64,000 nt of DNA. Origin: Planomicrobium sp. YIM 101495. GTDB lineage: Bacteria; Bacillota; Bacilli; Bacillales_A; Planococcaceae. The DNA lies in the NCBI RefSeq assembly GCF_009707665.1, contig NZ_WLZW01000001.1, forward strand, positions 496,001-560,000. Reading direction: 5' to 3'. A program made the position numbers and the translations under genes. Under the pieces are notes generated by a model. It saw only the letters and a list, made by a program, of their open reading frames with translations. It did not search any database and had not been told where the DNA came from. Positions 18,981 to 29,088 of the stretch are shown here, one piece after another. Within the stretch, counting starts at the first letter, position 1, and each line of letters starts with the position of its first letter.

Positions 18981-18993
18981 TCTCTCCCCACCA

Positions 18994-19551
18994 TCATGCG
19001 CGGGAAACGTAAGAAGCGTCTGTTGTATTGATGACCAATTTGTCCCCTTCGTTGATGAAGAATGGAACTTGGACTACGAGGCCGGTCGAAAGTGTTGCCG
19101 GTTTCGAACCGCCACTTGCTGTATCCCCTTTAATCCCTGGATCCGTTGCAACGACTTCAAGTTCAACCGAGTTCGGCAATTCCACACCAAGTACTTCGCC
19201 TTGGTACTGGATCACTTGCACTTCCATGTTTTCCTGAAGGAACTTCAGCTCATACTCGATGCTTTTTTCCGGTAGTTCGATCTGGTCGTATGTTTCTGTG
19301 TCCATGAATGCGTGGGAATCTCCATTCGCGTACAAGTACTGCATTTTGTTGTTGTCGATCTGTGCTTTCGCGACTTTCTCGCCGGCACGGAATGTTTTCT
19401 CGTTGACGTTACCTGAACGCAAGTTGCGCAGTTTCGAACGGACGAATGCCGCACCTTTGCCCGGTTTTACGTGCTGAAATTCCATGACGCGCCAAATATC
19501 GCCGTCCACTTCGATCGTTACGCCTGTTTTAAAATCGTTTACAGAAATCAT
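18994..19551 (-). CDS. efp: Elongation factor P
   Basis: Three-domain, 185-aa tRNA-mimicking factor that relieves ribosome stalling at polyproline. The domain I loop [16 protein letters not shown] carries the modifiable Lys, and the C-terminus has the signature [20 protein letters not shown] start after GGAGGAAC. It lies 13 nt downstream of the Xaa-Pro peptidase gene, the conserved Firmicutes pairing. Confidence 0.97.
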   Translation of the reverse strand: MISVNDFKTGVTIEVDGDIWRVMEFQHVKPGKGAAFVRSKLRNLRSGNVNEKTFRAGEKVAKAQIDNNKMQYLYANGDSHAFMDTETYDQIELPEKSIEYELKFLQENMEVQVIQYQGEVLGVELPNSVELEVVATDPGIKGDTASGGSKPATLSTGLVVQVPFFINEGDKLVINTTDASYVSRA

Positions 19552-19564
19552 ATTAGTTCCTCCG

Positions 19565-20635
19565 TTATGTTAAGATGCGTAGCTCTTTACTGGAATGAGT
19601 AAGACGCTCATTCCCGCTCTCCGTAATCAGTATATCATCTTCTATACGCACTCCGCCAACTCCCGGCAAATAGATGCCCGGTTCGACTGTTACAGCCATG
19701 CCCGGCTCGAGTTTCGTCTCCGAACGGAATGAGAGTCCTGGCGCTTCGTGGACTTCCATACCAATGCCATGCCCCGTCGAGTGACCGAATGCTTCTCCGT
19801 AGCCTTTTTCCTTGATGTAATCGCGTGTGGTCGCGTCCGCTTCGATGCCTGTCATGCCCGGTCCGATTTTCTCGACGCCGAGTTCCTGCGCCTTCAGGAC
19901 GATGTCGTATACTTCCTTCATTTTCTCGGAAGGTTCGCCGACTGCAACCGTGCGTGTGATGTCGGAAATGTAGCCTTGGTACAATGCGCCGAAGTCCATC
20001 GTCACCATGTCGCCAGTTTCAATGACTTTATCCGTCGCCACACCATGTGGCAGTGCAGAACGGATGCCGCTTGCGACGATGATGTCGAATGATGAAGAAG
20101 TCGCGCCTTGCTTACGCATGTAAAATTCCAGTTCGTTCGAAACTTCCAGCTCCGTCATGCCCGGTTTGATGAACGTACAGATGTATTCGTATGTGTCATC
20201 CGCGATTTTCGCTGCAGCCTTCAGGATTTCGATCTCTTCCGGAGTCTTGAACATGCGGATCTTCTCGATGATGCCGCTCACTGGTGTAAGCTCTGCTTCG
20301 AACAGCTCTTCATATTGCTTGAATGCCGTGTACGTGACATGGTCTTGTTCGAATGCGACTGACTTGATATCAAGCTTACCTGCTTGTGCTGCGACTTCTT
20401 GTGAAAGTCCTTTGTCCGCCTGGATGACATCGAAGCCGACCGCTTGCTTGCCTGCTTGCTCTGTGTAACGGAAATCGGTGATGAACAATGCATAGTCTTT
20501 CGTCACGAATGCCATACCTGAACTGCCTGTAAAGCCTGTGATGTAGCGTAAATTGTATGAGCTTGTGATAAGCAGTGCTTCAAGCTCCTGTGCTTGCATT
20601 TCTTCTCTTAATTTCTGGAGTTTCAACCTATTCAT
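19565..20635 (-). CDS. yqhT: M24-family Xaa-Pro aminopeptidase
   Basis: A 356-aa metallopeptidase cleaving X-Pro dipeptides or N-terminal X-Pro bonds. It has a creatinase-like N-domain and a pita-bread catalytic domain. The metal ligands lie in [19 protein letters not shown] (two Asp), [19 protein letters not shown] (His), VTVEPGIY (Glu) and [10 protein letters not shown] (Glu). The start overlaps the aroQ stop (ATGA). Probably co-transcribed aroQ-yqhT-efp. Confidence 0.93.
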   Translation of the reverse strand: MNRLKLQKLREEMQAQELEALLITSSYNLRYITGFTGSSGMAFVTKDYALFITDFRYTEQAGKQAVGFDVIQADKGLSQEVAAQAGKLDIKSVAFEQDHVTYTAFKQYEELFEAELTPVSGIIEKIRMFKTPEEIEILKAAAKIADDTYEYICTFIKPGMTELEVSNELEFYMRKQGATSSSFDIIVASGIRSALPHGVATDKVIETGDMVTMDFGALYQGYISDITRTVAVGEPSEKMKEVYDIVLKAQELGVEKIGPGMTGIEADATTRDYIKEKGYGEAFGHSTGHGIGMEVHEAPGLSFRSETKLEPGMAVTVEPGIYLPGVGGVRIEDDILITESGNERLTHSSKELRILT

Positions 20636-21072
20636 CCTCTCTTCTGTTTAAGCAACAATGCCTGTAGCGCCAATTGATAAACGTCCTGGCCGAATCCGGA
20701 GATCTGTCCGGCAGCCACAGGGGCTATGTATGAATGATGCCGGAATTCCTCCCTTTTGTAAATGTTCGAAATATGCACTTCGATGACCGGTGTGCGGATC
20801 GAAGCGATGGCATCTCGGATTGCGACACTCGTATGTGTGTATGCCCCAGCGTTCAAGACAATGCCATCGAGTCCGCGGTCATCTGCCTGCTGGATCCAAT
20901 CGATCAAGTCTCCTTCTTGATTGGATTGCCTGCAGTCCAATTCCACTCCTTGGCTGAACGCGTACGTCCGCAGCTCCTCTTCTAGCTCCGCGAGCGTGAA
21001 TGTCCCGTAGGATTCCTTTTCACGCTTGCCCAACCGGTTTAAGTTGGGTCCATTCAAACATAGAACATGCAT
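20632..21072 (-). CDS. aroQ: Type II 3-dehydroquinate dehydratase
   Basis: Third step of the shikimate pathway. The 146-aa dodecameric type has the N-terminal CLNGPNLNRLGKRE, the catalytic Tyr loop (ESYGTFTL), the INAGAYTHTS-like segment (VLNAGAYTHTSVAIRDA) and VEVHISNIYKRE (VIEVHISNIYKREEFRHHS). ATG after AAGGAGAGG. aroK of the same pathway is at 29.1 kb. Confidence 0.95.
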   Translation of the reverse strand: MHVLCLNGPNLNRLGKREKESYGTFTLAELEEELRTYAFSQGVELDCRQSNQEGDLIDWIQQADDRGLDGIVLNAGAYTHTSVAIRDAIASIRTPVIEVHISNIYKREEFRHHSYIAPVAAGQISGFGQDVYQLALQALLLKQKRG

Positions 21073-21136
21073 CCCGTCGACTCCTCTCCTTTTGAGTTCT
21101 TTATTATTTTAGCATATCAGACTATTTTGCAAACAC

Positions 21137-21168
21137 AAAAAAGCGGAGCTTATTAGCTCCGCTTTTTG
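21137..21168. terminator. Terminator between nrdJ and aroQ
   Basis: Stem AAAAAGCGGAGCT/AGCTCCGCTTTTT with T-runs on both strands. It ends nrdJ transcription. Confidence 0.9.
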
Positions 21169-21177
21169 AACAATCTT

Positions 21178-23736
21178 TTATAGTCCGCACTTCAGCTGTG
21201 CGTTACAGTTCGTACATGTGTTACAACCGCCCATTTCTTCGACTGTTCCTTTACGGCACACCGGACAAGTGTCGCCGACTTCCGAACCGATCGTGACATT
21301 CGTCGAACGTAGATCCTGGATCGTATCGATCAGGACGATCGGCCGTTTCGTCGCGACTTCTTCCTGCGGCTTGTCGTCGAACGTGTTCTCTTCTGCTTTC
21401 AGTGTCAATACTTGTGAATCGCGGCTGCCGTCAACGTAGACCGTACCGCCTTTCGCTCCACCTTTGTATAGACGTTGATAAACACCTTCAACTTGCTCGA
21501 CTGTGTAGCCTTTTGGCGCATTAACAGTCTTCGAGATTGAAGAATCGATCCAGCGCTGGATGATGCACTGCACATCTGCGTGCGCTTCCGGCGATAGCTC
21601 CATTGAAGTGACAAACGCTTTTGGCAAGTTGTCTTCGTCAGCCTCCGGATTGTTCGCCAAGTAATCTTTGACGATGTCCGCTTTCACTTCGATGAATTTC
21701 CCTAGGCGTCCACTGCGGTAGTACGTGAACGAGTAGTACGGCTCAAGGCCAGTCGATACGCCGACCATCGTACCCGTAGAACCTGTCGGAGCAACTGTCA
21801 GAAGGTGCGAGTTGCGAATACCATTCTCAAGGATCGATTCGCGGATCGCTTCAGGCATGCCTTTCATGAAGCCTGTTTCCGTGAATGCTTTACGAAGTGC
21901 AGCTGTCTCTTCATCCGTCGATCCTTCTAGGAACGGGAAGCTTCCGCGCTCTGTAGCAAGCTCTGTTGATTGTTCGTAAGCTGCGACTGCGATTGTTTCG
22001 AATACTTTATCGACAAGCGCGTTTCCTTCTGGGGAACCGTATTCCTTGTCGCTGTATATCAACAAGTCTGCAAGACCCATGACGCCAAGTCCTACGCGGC
22101 GCTCACCAAGTGCTTGGATGCGGTTTTCTTCCAGGAAGTACGGAGTCGCGTCGATGACGTTATCTTGCATGCGGACACCTGTACGAACGGTTTCTTTCAA
22201 TGCTTCGAAGTCCACTTGCTTCGTGACAGGGTCAGCGAATTGTGCCAAGTTGACCGCCGCCAAATTACAGACGGAGTTTGGTGCCAGTGGCTGCTCACCA
22301 CAAGGGTTCGTTGCAACGACTTTTTGGCCGTATGCTGTCGCGTTCGTTTTGTCGTTCGCATTATCGATGAAGAAAATGCCTGGCTCAGCCGAATACGTCG
22401 CACAGACGTTGATCAAGTTCCAAAGATCACGCGCTTTGATCGTGCGGTATGTGCGAACGCCGAAGCCCATCGCTTCCCATTCACGCACGTCGCCGACTTC
22501 GTGCCACTTCTCGTTGTAGATCGCCATCTCTTCCGGTGTATACGTCTCGACAGCCGGGAAACGAAGATCGAAGTCTGCATCGTTCTCCACAGCTTGCATA
22601 AAGTCATCCGTCAATGTGATGGAAATGTTCGCACCTGTCAGGAATTCTTCGTTATGGACCGAATAAGTTCCACCATCACGCAATTTCGTCTCGGCATCAT
22701 TCATGATGCGTTCGTTGAATCCGCCCATGCCAGGAATCGTGCGGTAGTTCAAGATTCCTTGATACATCGCTTCTTCTTGCTCGGACAATTTCTTGAACTT
22801 CAATTTTTCGTTCGCTAGCTTCTTAATCATTTCGTCGTTTGTGTTTTCCACCAAGTAGCGAAGGATACGTGGGTTTTGCATCTTCGAGATGATGAATTCC
22901 GCGATATCCGGATGCCAGTCTGCAAGCATGATCATCTGGGCTCCGCGGCGTGATCCACCTTGCTCTACAAGATGTGTCAATTTCGCGATGTCGTCCAGCC
23001 ATGAAACGGAACCAGATGATTTGCCGTTAACACCACGTGCCAGCGTGTTGCGTGGACGAAGAGTCGAGCCGTTCGTTCCGACGCCGCCGCCGCGGCTCAT
23101 GATTTCCATGACTTGTTTGCGGTGATCTGAAATGCCTTCGCGTGAATCAGCCACGAATGGCATGACGTAACAGTTGAAGTACGTAACGTCCGTGTCTGCG
23201 CCCGCTCCGTATAGGACACGGCCAGCCGGGATGAACTTCAAGCTGACAAGCTGTTCGAAAAACTTCTGGAACCATTCTTTGCGTTTGTCTTCCGTCTTCT
23301 CTACAGCTGCAAGTCCGGTCGCATTGCGTTTTGCAACTTGCTCGTAGAAGACTTCCAGTGGCTTCTCGATGACATCCAGCGAGCGCGTCACGATGCCTGT
23401 CTCCAAATCTTTCGCATTGTCGATCGCGGAGCGGTAATCCTCTTCGATCCAGATATCCGCCTTGCCTGCATTCCGGTCGACCGAAACGATATAGCCGAGC
23501 CCACGTGCCGGGAATTTCGGATCTTCCTTGACCGTCAGGACGACGAAATCACCCGGTTTGAGTGTTTTCTTTTCCGTATCCTTGAACGCATACCGGTCGA
23601 TCATGACCAGTCGGGAAACCCCTTTATGTGTGATGTTCATATCTTCTGTAATCGGATGGACTTGGGGGAATTTCCCGATATCCTCGTTGAGTTGGTGAAT
23701 GTTCAATTGGTAAGATGAGTGCTTTATGATCGTCAT
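21178..23736 (-). CDS. nrdJ: Adenosylcobalamin-dependent (class II) ribonucleoside-diphosphate reductase
   Basis: An 852-aa class II RNR that makes deoxyribonucleotides with adenosylcobalamin as radical generator, independent of oxygen. The barrel motifs are present (NSTL-like NGSTLRPRNTLARG, NPCGEQPLAPNSVCNLAAVN and VAPTGSTGTMVGVSTGLEP). A C-terminal zinc-ribbon-like tail has CPVCRKGT and CNTCTNCNAQLKCGL. The start is ATG at 23736 after AAGGAGGAATTCTTC; the upstream reading is hydrophobic and not family-like. Two NrdR boxes precede it. It stands alone where B. subtilis has mntR, lipM and yqh genes. Confidence 0.93.
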   Translation of the reverse strand: MTIIKHSSYQLNIHQLNEDIGKFPQVHPITEDMNITHKGVSRLVMIDRYAFKDTEKKTLKPGDFVVLTVKEDPKFPARGLGYIVSVDRNAGKADIWIEEDYRSAIDNAKDLETGIVTRSLDVIEKPLEVFYEQVAKRNATGLAAVEKTEDKRKEWFQKFFEQLVSLKFIPAGRVLYGAGADTDVTYFNCYVMPFVADSREGISDHRKQVMEIMSRGGGVGTNGSTLRPRNTLARGVNGKSSGSVSWLDDIAKLTHLVEQGGSRRGAQMIMLADWHPDIAEFIISKMQNPRILRYLVENTNDEMIKKLANEKLKFKKLSEQEEAMYQGILNYRTIPGMGGFNERIMNDAETKLRDGGTYSVHNEEFLTGANISITLTDDFMQAVENDADFDLRFPAVETYTPEEMAIYNEKWHEVGDVREWEAMGFGVRTYRTIKARDLWNLINVCATYSAEPGIFFIDNANDKTNATAYGQKVVATNPCGEQPLAPNSVCNLAAVNLAQFADPVTKQVDFEALKETVRTGVRMQDNVIDATPYFLEENRIQALGERRVGLGVMGLADLLIYSDKEYGSPEGNALVDKVFETIAVAAYEQSTELATERGSFPFLEGSTDEETAALRKAFTETGFMKGMPEAIRESILENGIRNSHLLTVAPTGSTGTMVGVSTGLEPYYSFTYYRSGRLGKFIEVKADIVKDYLANNPEADEDNLPKAFVTSMELSPEAHADVQCIIQRWIDSSISKTVNAPKGYTVEQVEGVYQRLYKGGAKGGTVYVDGSRDSQVLTLKAEENTFDDKPQEEVATKRPIVLIDTIQDLRSTNVTIGSEVGDTCPVCRKGTVEEMGGCNTCTNCNAQLKCGL

Positions 23737-23771
23737 GAAGAATTCCTCCTTGTATTTTGGAAATGGAGTTG

Positions 23772-23819
23772 ACACTATATATAGTATATATACGATTCCC
23801 ATCATACTATATATTGAAA
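23772..23819. promoter_or_regulatory. Pair of NrdR boxes upstream of nrdJ
   Basis: ACACTATATATAGTAT (23772-23787) and ATACTATATATTGAAA (about 23804-23819) match the NrdR consensus ACACWATATATWGTGT. They are 32 bp apart, three helical turns, as is usual for NrdR. They imply ATP/dATP-responsive repression of nrdJ. No cobalamin riboswitch core was recognised. Confidence 0.8.
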
Positions 23820-24169
23820 CATTATCAAATGCTAAAAATCTGCGGGTACTCATGCCTTTCAGTGTCTAACCCTTGTCACATCGACACTTGTGCGATGCAT
23901 TCTGGTTAAAAAATAATTTGAAGTCACTTCGCTTGCATTTTTGTTGTCTCACCAGAATATTAGGACCCCATATGTATCGCGGTTTCAATAAGTTGTCTAA
24001 CTTGTCTGGTCTGTCAAAAAAACCTGAAAATCGGCGTTCTGCCGCCGCAGCGGGCAAGTTTTTATTATCAGTTCCGTTTCAATGAGCCGAAATCACCATT
24101 AAGTATGACAAATTCAGCGACGCCCCATTATGGAACCCGAGCGAATCCGCGTTCGTTCGAATCTAGTCA
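23820..24169. other. Intergenic stretch with no recognised feature
   Basis: About 350 bp between the nrdJ promoter and the yqhL promoter. Short open frames on both strands lack ribosome sites and family character. No riboswitch core, repeat or RNA gene was recognised. Confidence 0.5.
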
Positions 24170-24199
24170 TTGAACATAGGACCTGTTATCTTTTATAAT
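24170..24199 (+). promoter_or_regulatory. Sigma-A promoter for yqhL
   Basis: TTGAAC (24170-24175) and TATAAT (24194-24199) with an 18-bp spacer, 30 bp upstream of the GTG start. Confidence 0.75.
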
Positions 24200-24228
24200 G
24201 AAGAGAGAAAAGAAAGGGGCAAGATTTA

Positions 24229-24609
24229 GTGGAACTACTATATGTCATTCTCGGTGCGCTTCTCCTGATCCTCATTTTTGGGATCGTCAACTTCCTACGT
24301 GTCCGCAAAGCTGTGACGACGTTGTCACAAGAAGATTTCATTGCCGGGTACCGGAAAGCACAGCTCATCGATGTTAGAGAACCGAAAGATTATGCAGCAG
24401 GCCATATTCTCGGAGCACGGAACATCCCGCAAACACAATTCCGTCAGCGCTTTGCTGAGATCCGTCCGGACAAGCCGGTTTACTTGTACGACCAAAACGG
24501 CGCAAGAAGCGGCCGCTCCGCATTGTTCTTAAAGAAAAAAGGCTATGATCACTTGTTCGTTCTTGAAGGCGGCTTCAAGAAATGGACAGGCAAAGTGAAG
24601 TCGAAATAA
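24229..24609 (+). CDS. yqhL: Membrane-anchored rhodanese-like protein lacking the catalytic cysteine
   Basis: A 126-aa protein with one N-terminal transmembrane helix (residues 3-22) and a rhodanese domain (LIDVREPKDYAAGHILGARN, VLEGGFKKW). The active-site loop, normally YCxxGxRS, reads YDQNGARSG, with Asp88 at the cysteine position; the whole protein contains no Cys. It should therefore not act as a sulfurtransferase and may be a binding or scaffold domain. GTG start at 24229 after AAAGGGG. Own promoter upstream and terminator downstream; convergent with gcvPB, the same neighbour as in B. subtilis. Confidence 0.85.
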   Translation: MELLYVILGALLLILIFGIVNFLRVRKAVTTLSQEDFIAGYRKAQLIDVREPKDYAAGHILGARNIPQTQFRQRFAEIRPDKPVYLYDQNGARSGRSALFLKKKGYDHLFVLEGGFKKWTGKVKSK

Positions 24610-24640
24610 ACGAACCGGATGCTCTTGCAGCTCCTCACAT

Positions 24641-24684
24641 AAAACGGTCAAAGAAAAAGAACCACTTTTTCTTTGACCGTTTTT
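24641..24684 (+). terminator. Terminator after yqhL
   Basis: Long stem ACGGTCAAAGAAAAAG/CTTTTTCTTTGACCGT followed by a T-run. Confidence 0.92.
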
Positions 24685-24694
24685 GATTGCCTTC

Positions 24695-24737
24695 AAAAAA
24701 ACCGCGCCGAAGCTTCGTGAAAAGCATTCGGCACGGC
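24695..24737 (-). terminator. Terminator after gcvPB
   Basis: GC-rich stem (CCGTGCCGAA with TTCGGCGCGG) followed on the minus strand by TTTTTTT. Confidence 0.88.
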
Positions 24738-24742
24738 AATTT

Positions 24743-26206
24743 TTAGGCTTGTTTTTCGTAGCGGAGAACCGGCTTACGAGCGGCTTGCGCTTCATCCAAG
24801 CGGCTGATGACCGTCGTATGTGGCGCATTCTGAACGATTTCCGGATTGTCTTCCACTTCTTTCGCGATCTGGATCATCGCATCGATGAACGAATCAAGCG
24901 TCTCTTTCGACTCCGTCTCGGTCGGCTCGATCATCATCCCTTCCTCGACGTTCAACGGGAAGTAGATCGTTGGCGGATGGTAGCCGAAATCAAGCAGTCG
25001 TTTCGCCATATCAAGTGTGCGCACGCCGAGTTTCTTCTGGCGGCGGCCACTGAGGACGAATTCGTGCTTACAATGACGGTCATACGGCAAATCGAAATGA
25101 GGTGCCAGTCTGCGCATCATGTAGTTGGCGTTCAGGACAGCGTATTCCGTCACAGCTTTCAAGCCATCTGGCCCCATTGAACGGATGTACGTGTACGCAC
25201 GCACGTTGATACCGAAGTTGCCGTAAAACGGTTTGACGCGGCCGATGGATTGCGGACGGTCGTATTCGAATGTATAGATATCGTCTTTCTTCACAAGTAC
25301 CGGCTTCGGCAAATACGGAATCAGGTCCGCCTTGACACCTACCGGACCGGAACCAGGACCACCACCGCCGTGCGGGCCAGTGAACGTCTTGTGCAGGTTC
25401 AAGTGGACGACATCGAAGCCCATGTCGCCAGGGCGCGCTTTGGACATGACGGCGTTCAAGTTCGCTCCGTCATAGTAAAGCTTGCCGCCGACTCCATGGA
25501 TGATCGCAGCCATCTCAAGAATGTCTTCCTCGAATAAACCAAGTGTGTTCGGGTTCGTCAGCATCAATGCTGCTGTATCGTCTCCGGCTACACGTTTCAA
25601 GTCATCCAAGTCAACAAGCCCCTGGTCGTTCGACTTCACAGTAACCGTCTCGAAGCCAGCGACAGTCGCTGAAGCCGGGTTCGTACCGTGCGCAGAGTCC
25701 GGAACGATGACTTTCGTGCGGTGCGTATCGCCGTTCGCCTCGTGGAATGCGCGGATCATCATCAGTCCGGTCCACTCCCCTTGTGCACCAGCTGCAGGCT
25801 GAAGTGTCACTTCGTCCATTCCCGTGATTTCTTTCAGATGTTCTTGCAGATCATACATCAATTCCATTGCCCCTTGGACAGTCGACTCATCCTGTAGCGG
25901 GTGGATGTTCGCGAAGCCAGCGAAACGCGCAACGTTTTCGTTCACTTTCGGATTGTATTTCATCGTACAAGAACCGAGCGGATAGAACCCTGAATCGACA
26001 CCGTGGTTACGGTTCGACAATGCCGTATAGTGGCGCATGATATCGAGTTCCGATACTTCAGGAAGTTTCGGTGCTTCTTCACGGATCAACCCTTTCGGCA
26101 ATAGGCTTTCCAAATCTACTTCAGGCACATCAAGTTCCGGTAGTCCGTAACCGATACGGCCTTCTTTCGTCAATTCAAAAATGAGCGGTTGATTGTCTTT
26201 ATGCAT
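24743..26206 (-). CDS. gcvPB: Glycine dehydrogenase (decarboxylating) subunit 2
   Basis: PLP-containing half of the split P-protein of the glycine cleavage system, 487 aa. The PLP lysine is in [18 protein letters not shown]. The segments [15 protein letters not shown] and [11 protein letters not shown] are conserved. With GcvPA it decarboxylates glycine and loads aminomethyl on GcvH. The start is ATG at 26206 ([12 protein letters not shown]) behind GTGGGGG, overlapping gcvPA by 8 nt. The in-frame ATG ten codons upstream would add a non-conserved leader. Confidence 0.96.
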   Translation of the reverse strand: MHKDNQPLIFELTKEGRIGYGLPELDVPEVDLESLLPKGLIREEAPKLPEVSELDIMRHYTALSNRNHGVDSGFYPLGSCTMKYNPKVNENVARFAGFANIHPLQDESTVQGAMELMYDLQEHLKEITGMDEVTLQPAAGAQGEWTGLMMIRAFHEANGDTHRTKVIVPDSAHGTNPASATVAGFETVTVKSNDQGLVDLDDLKRVAGDDTAALMLTNPNTLGLFEEDILEMAAIIHGVGGKLYYDGANLNAVMSKARPGDMGFDVVHLNLHKTFTGPHGGGGPGSGPVGVKADLIPYLPKPVLVKKDDIYTFEYDRPQSIGRVKPFYGNFGINVRAYTYIRSMGPDGLKAVTEYAVLNANYMMRRLAPHFDLPYDRHCKHEFVLSGRRQKKLGVRTLDMAKRLLDFGYHPPTIYFPLNVEEGMMIEPTETESKETLDSFIDAMIQIAKEVEDNPEIVQNAPHTTVISRLDEAQAARKPVLRYEKQA

Positions 26207-27566
26207 GAGTAGCCCCCACTTCCTGCACGCTGGCACTTAATTGTTGTACAAAGGCATCAATTTCTTCTTTCGAACGGAGTTCCGTCACAGCAATCAGCAC
26301 GTGGCCTTCAAGCTCGCTGTAAGTACGGCCAAGTTCGTAGCCGCCGAGAATTCCTTGATCGAGCAAATCAGCATTCACTTTCTTCACAGAAATTCCGAGA
26401 TTCACAACAAGTTCGTTGAAATGCGCACCCTTGTAGGTGATATCGAAGCCTGCCGCTTCCAGTTGTTGTTTCATGTAATGTGTTTTCGTGATGTTCTGCA
26501 CAGCTATGTCACGGATCCCAACCTTACCGAACGCTGTCATCGCAACAGATGCTGCAAGAGCGTTTAGTGCTTGGTTCGAACAAATATTAGACGTCGCTTT
26601 GTCACGGCGGATATGTTGCTCACGTGCTTGCAATGTCAGAACAAAGCCGCGACGGCCGTCTTCATCGACCGTTTCCCCGACAAGACGCCCCGGCACTTTG
26701 CGCATCAATTTTTTCGTCACTGCAAAATAGCCACAGTGTGGTCCACCGAATGCTTCTGCGATACCGAACGGCTGTGCGTCACCGACTGTGATGTCTGCAC
26801 CGAATTTCCCTGGTGGTGTAAGTGCACCAAGAGATAGCGGGTTGGCGGAAACCGAGAACAACGCCCCTGCACCGTGGATGATTGCTTCAAGCGCACCGAG
26901 ATCCTCGACTTGCCCGAAGAAGTTCGGGTATTGGACCATGACTGTTGCCGTGTCTGCATCGATCATTTCTTCAAGTGCTTGCAGATCCGTATGGCCGTCT
27001 CTCAATGGCACTTCGACCACTTCGATCGATTGGCCAAGTGCATATGATTTCACAACATCGCGAGTTTCCGGATGGACAGCTGCTGACACCAGGATTTTCT
27101 TACGACGTGTATGTCCTGCAGCGAGCATGCCGGCTTCCGCCAGTGCCGTGCTGCCGTCATACATCGAAGAGTTCGCAAGGTCCATGCCCGTCAATTCACT
27201 GATCATCGTCTGGAATTCGAAAATTGCCTGCAATTCCCCTTGGGAAATTTCCGGCTGATACGGTGTATATGCCGTGTAGAACTCTGAACGGGAAATCACA
27301 TGGTCAACGATGACCGGTTTGTAGTGATCGTAGACGCCAGCGCCTAGAAACGATACATAATCGTTGCTGTTGGCGTTTTTCGCTGCCAACGCACTGAGCT
27401 CTTTCATCAAAGCCGTTTCAGTTTTCGCAGGCTTGATGTTGTATTCGCCTTTAAAGCGTACTTTTTCCGGAATATCCGAAAACAGATCAGCGATCGAATC
27501 GACACCGATCGCTTGGAGCATCTCTTTTTCATCTTGGGCAGTCATTGGTAAATAACGATGTTTCAT
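26199..27566 (-). CDS. gcvPA: Glycine dehydrogenase (decarboxylating) subunit 1
   Basis: N-terminal half of the split P-protein, 455 aa ([46 protein letters not shown]-like [20 protein letters not shown]). It pairs with GcvPB into the functional alpha2-beta2 enzyme. ATG after AAAGGGGAC, 24 nt downstream of gcvT. Confidence 0.96.
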   Translation of the reverse strand: MKHRYLPMTAQDEKEMLQAIGVDSIADLFSDIPEKVRFKGEYNIKPAKTETALMKELSALAAKNANSNDYVSFLGAGVYDHYKPVIVDHVISRSEFYTAYTPYQPEISQGELQAIFEFQTMISELTGMDLANSSMYDGSTALAEAGMLAAGHTRRKKILVSAAVHPETRDVVKSYALGQSIEVVEVPLRDGHTDLQALEEMIDADTATVMVQYPNFFGQVEDLGALEAIIHGAGALFSVSANPLSLGALTPPGKFGADITVGDAQPFGIAEAFGGPHCGYFAVTKKLMRKVPGRLVGETVDEDGRRGFVLTLQAREQHIRRDKATSNICSNQALNALAASVAMTAFGKVGIRDIAVQNITKTHYMKQQLEAAGFDITYKGAHFNELVVNLGISVKKVNADLLDQGILGGYELGRTYSELEGHVLIAVTELRSKEEIDAFVQQLSASVQEVGATHA

Positions 27567-27590
27567 CGGTAATGTCCCCTTTACGAATTA

Positions 27591-28688
27591 TTAGTTTGAC
27601 CGTTTATAAAACGGTGTTTCAACAAATTTCGCTTTCACGCGCTTGTTCCGGATTTCGATTTCCACTTCCGTGCCGAGTTCAGCGAATTCCGTCGCCACTA
27701 ATGCCAGGCCAATATTTTTCTTAAGTGTCGGTGATTGTGTACCCGTCGTAACCGAACCGATCAATTCATCCTGGTGATACACTAGGTATCCGTGACGCGG
27801 GATGCCTTTGTCGATCATCTCAATGCCGATGAGCTTGCGTGGGACGCCTTGCTCTTTTTGCGCGGCAAGTGCTTCTTTACCGTTGAAATCGTCTTTTGCA
27901 AGTTTCACGACAAAGTTTAAGCCTGCTTCAAGTGGAGTGATTGTCTCGCCAAGCTCCTGTCCGTAAAGTGCAAGACATGCTTCAAAGCGGAGTGTATCTC
28001 GGCAGCCCAGGCCAGCTGGAACAACGCCGTCTTCCTTCCCTTCTGTCAAGATTGCTTCCCATAAAGCGATTGCCGCTTCCGGAGATGCATACAATTCGAA
28101 GCCGTCTTCGCCTGTATAACCTGTACGTGAAAGAAGAACTTTCTGCCCGAAAATTTCGACGTCCTGTTCAAAACGGAACGGTTTGACTGAAGATAGGTCG
28201 AATTCCGTCAGCCGCTGCAACACTTCTTGTGCAAGCGGCCCTTGGAATGCAAGAAGTGCATATTCGTCGGACAAATCCTCGATCATGACGTCGTCCGTCT
28301 TGAAACGGTTCAGCCATTCAAGGTCTTTTTCGATATTCGCTGCGTTGACGACGAGCAAGTAGTCGTCTTCTGCCAGCTTGTATGTCAGCAAGTCATCGAC
28401 CGTTCCACCATCTTCATAGCACATCGCTGTATACTGTGCTTGTCCTTCTTTGATTTTCGAAATGTCATTCGTCATCATTTTCTGTAGGAACGGAAGGCTG
28501 CCGCTTCCTGTGACATGTACCTCGCCCATGTGGGAAACATCAAACAGTCCGGCTTTCGTCCGTACCGCTTCGTGTTCATCTTTGATGCCCGCGAATTGCA
28601 CTGGCAACTCCCAGCCGCCGAAATCGATCGTCTTCCCTCCGAAGTTCGCATAACTTTCAAACAATGGAGTGCGTTTTAATTCTCCCAT
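27591..28688 (-). CDS. gcvT: Aminomethyltransferase (glycine cleavage T-protein)
   Basis: Transfers the methylene group from aminomethyl-lipoyl-GcvH to THF, releasing ammonia. About 365 aa. Conserved segments are [46 protein letters not shown] and [19 protein letters not shown]. The start ATG at 28688 (MGELKRTP) follows GAAGGAGG; the upstream frame runs into the riboswitch leader. First gene of gcvT-gcvPA-gcvPB. Confidence 0.96.
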   Translation of the reverse strand: MGELKRTPLFESYANFGGKTIDFGGWELPVQFAGIKDEHEAVRTKAGLFDVSHMGEVHVTGSGSLPFLQKMMTNDISKIKEGQAQYTAMCYEDGGTVDDLLTYKLAEDDYLLVVNAANIEKDLEWLNRFKTDDVMIEDLSDEYALLAFQGPLAQEVLQRLTEFDLSSVKPFRFEQDVEIFGQKVLLSRTGYTGEDGFELYASPEAAIALWEAILTEGKEDGVVPAGLGCRDTLRFEACLALYGQELGETITPLEAGLNFVVKLAKDDFNGKEALAAQKEQGVPRKLIGIEMIDKGIPRHGYLVYHQDELIGSVTTGTQSPTLKKNIGLALVATEFAELGTEVEIEIRNKRVKAKFVETPFYKRSN

Positions 28689-28738
28689 CCTGATTCCTCC
28701 TTCGATTATGAGAAACACCGATCCGCTTGCCAACACCC

Positions 28739-28945
28739 AAAAAAGGACAGAGACCCCCCTTTCGGTTGGGTCTCTGTCCTGGTACCTGAAAGTTTACCGG
28801 TATGTTGCCCCGGCTTTCCCCGTTGGTAGCTGCAAGCAGCATTCTCCAGAGATGCGTCCTGTACGAGTCTTTTTGCCTGAGAGATTCATAAGTCCAGCTT
28901 ATTTGCTCCTTCGGCGACGCAAAAATCGCGTTCTCTCCCCGTACA
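28739..28945 (-). ncRNA. Tandem glycine riboswitch with intrinsic terminator
   Basis: The leader of gcvT holds two consecutive glycine aptamers. The first has GGAGAGAACG, GCCGAAGGAGCAA and GAATCTCTCAGGCAAAAAG. The second has CGGGGAAAGC and AAACTTTCAGGTACCAGG. A terminator follows at 28739-28780 (stem AGGACAGAGACCC/GGGTCTCTGTCCT plus T-run). Glycine binding is expected to let transcription continue into gcvT, as in B. subtilis. Confidence 0.95.
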
Positions 28946-28978
28946 TTCATCCGCTCAAGTGATCGAATTGTCAAAAAC

Positions 28979-28996
28979 GTTATACGAACGTATAAC
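28979..28996. promoter_or_regulatory. Perfect 8-2-8 palindrome near the gcv promoter
   Basis: GTTATACGAACGTATAAC is a perfect inverted repeat with a 2-bp centre. It lies immediately upstream of a TTGACA hexamer (minus strand 28974-28969) that would place a transcript start near the first aptamer; the matching -10 is weak. It looks like an operator for an unidentified regulator. Confidence 0.5.
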
Positions 28997-29088
28997 TTTG
29001 ACTATATCCTAACATTAATACGAGCGGAAGCGCAATCTTTTTTCATACAGCGCATTTAACACGAACGATAATAACGAAAACGCATCAT

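Noticed and set aside
21970-22818. 282-codon plus-strand frame opposite nrdJ
   Set aside because: Cys/Phe/Arg-rich antisense shadow of a conserved gene; no ribosome binding site.
23737-24169. Cobalamin riboswitch or small RNA upstream of nrdJ/yqhL
   Set aside because: No B12-box-like core or stable long-range pairing could be seen; only the NrdR boxes are supported.
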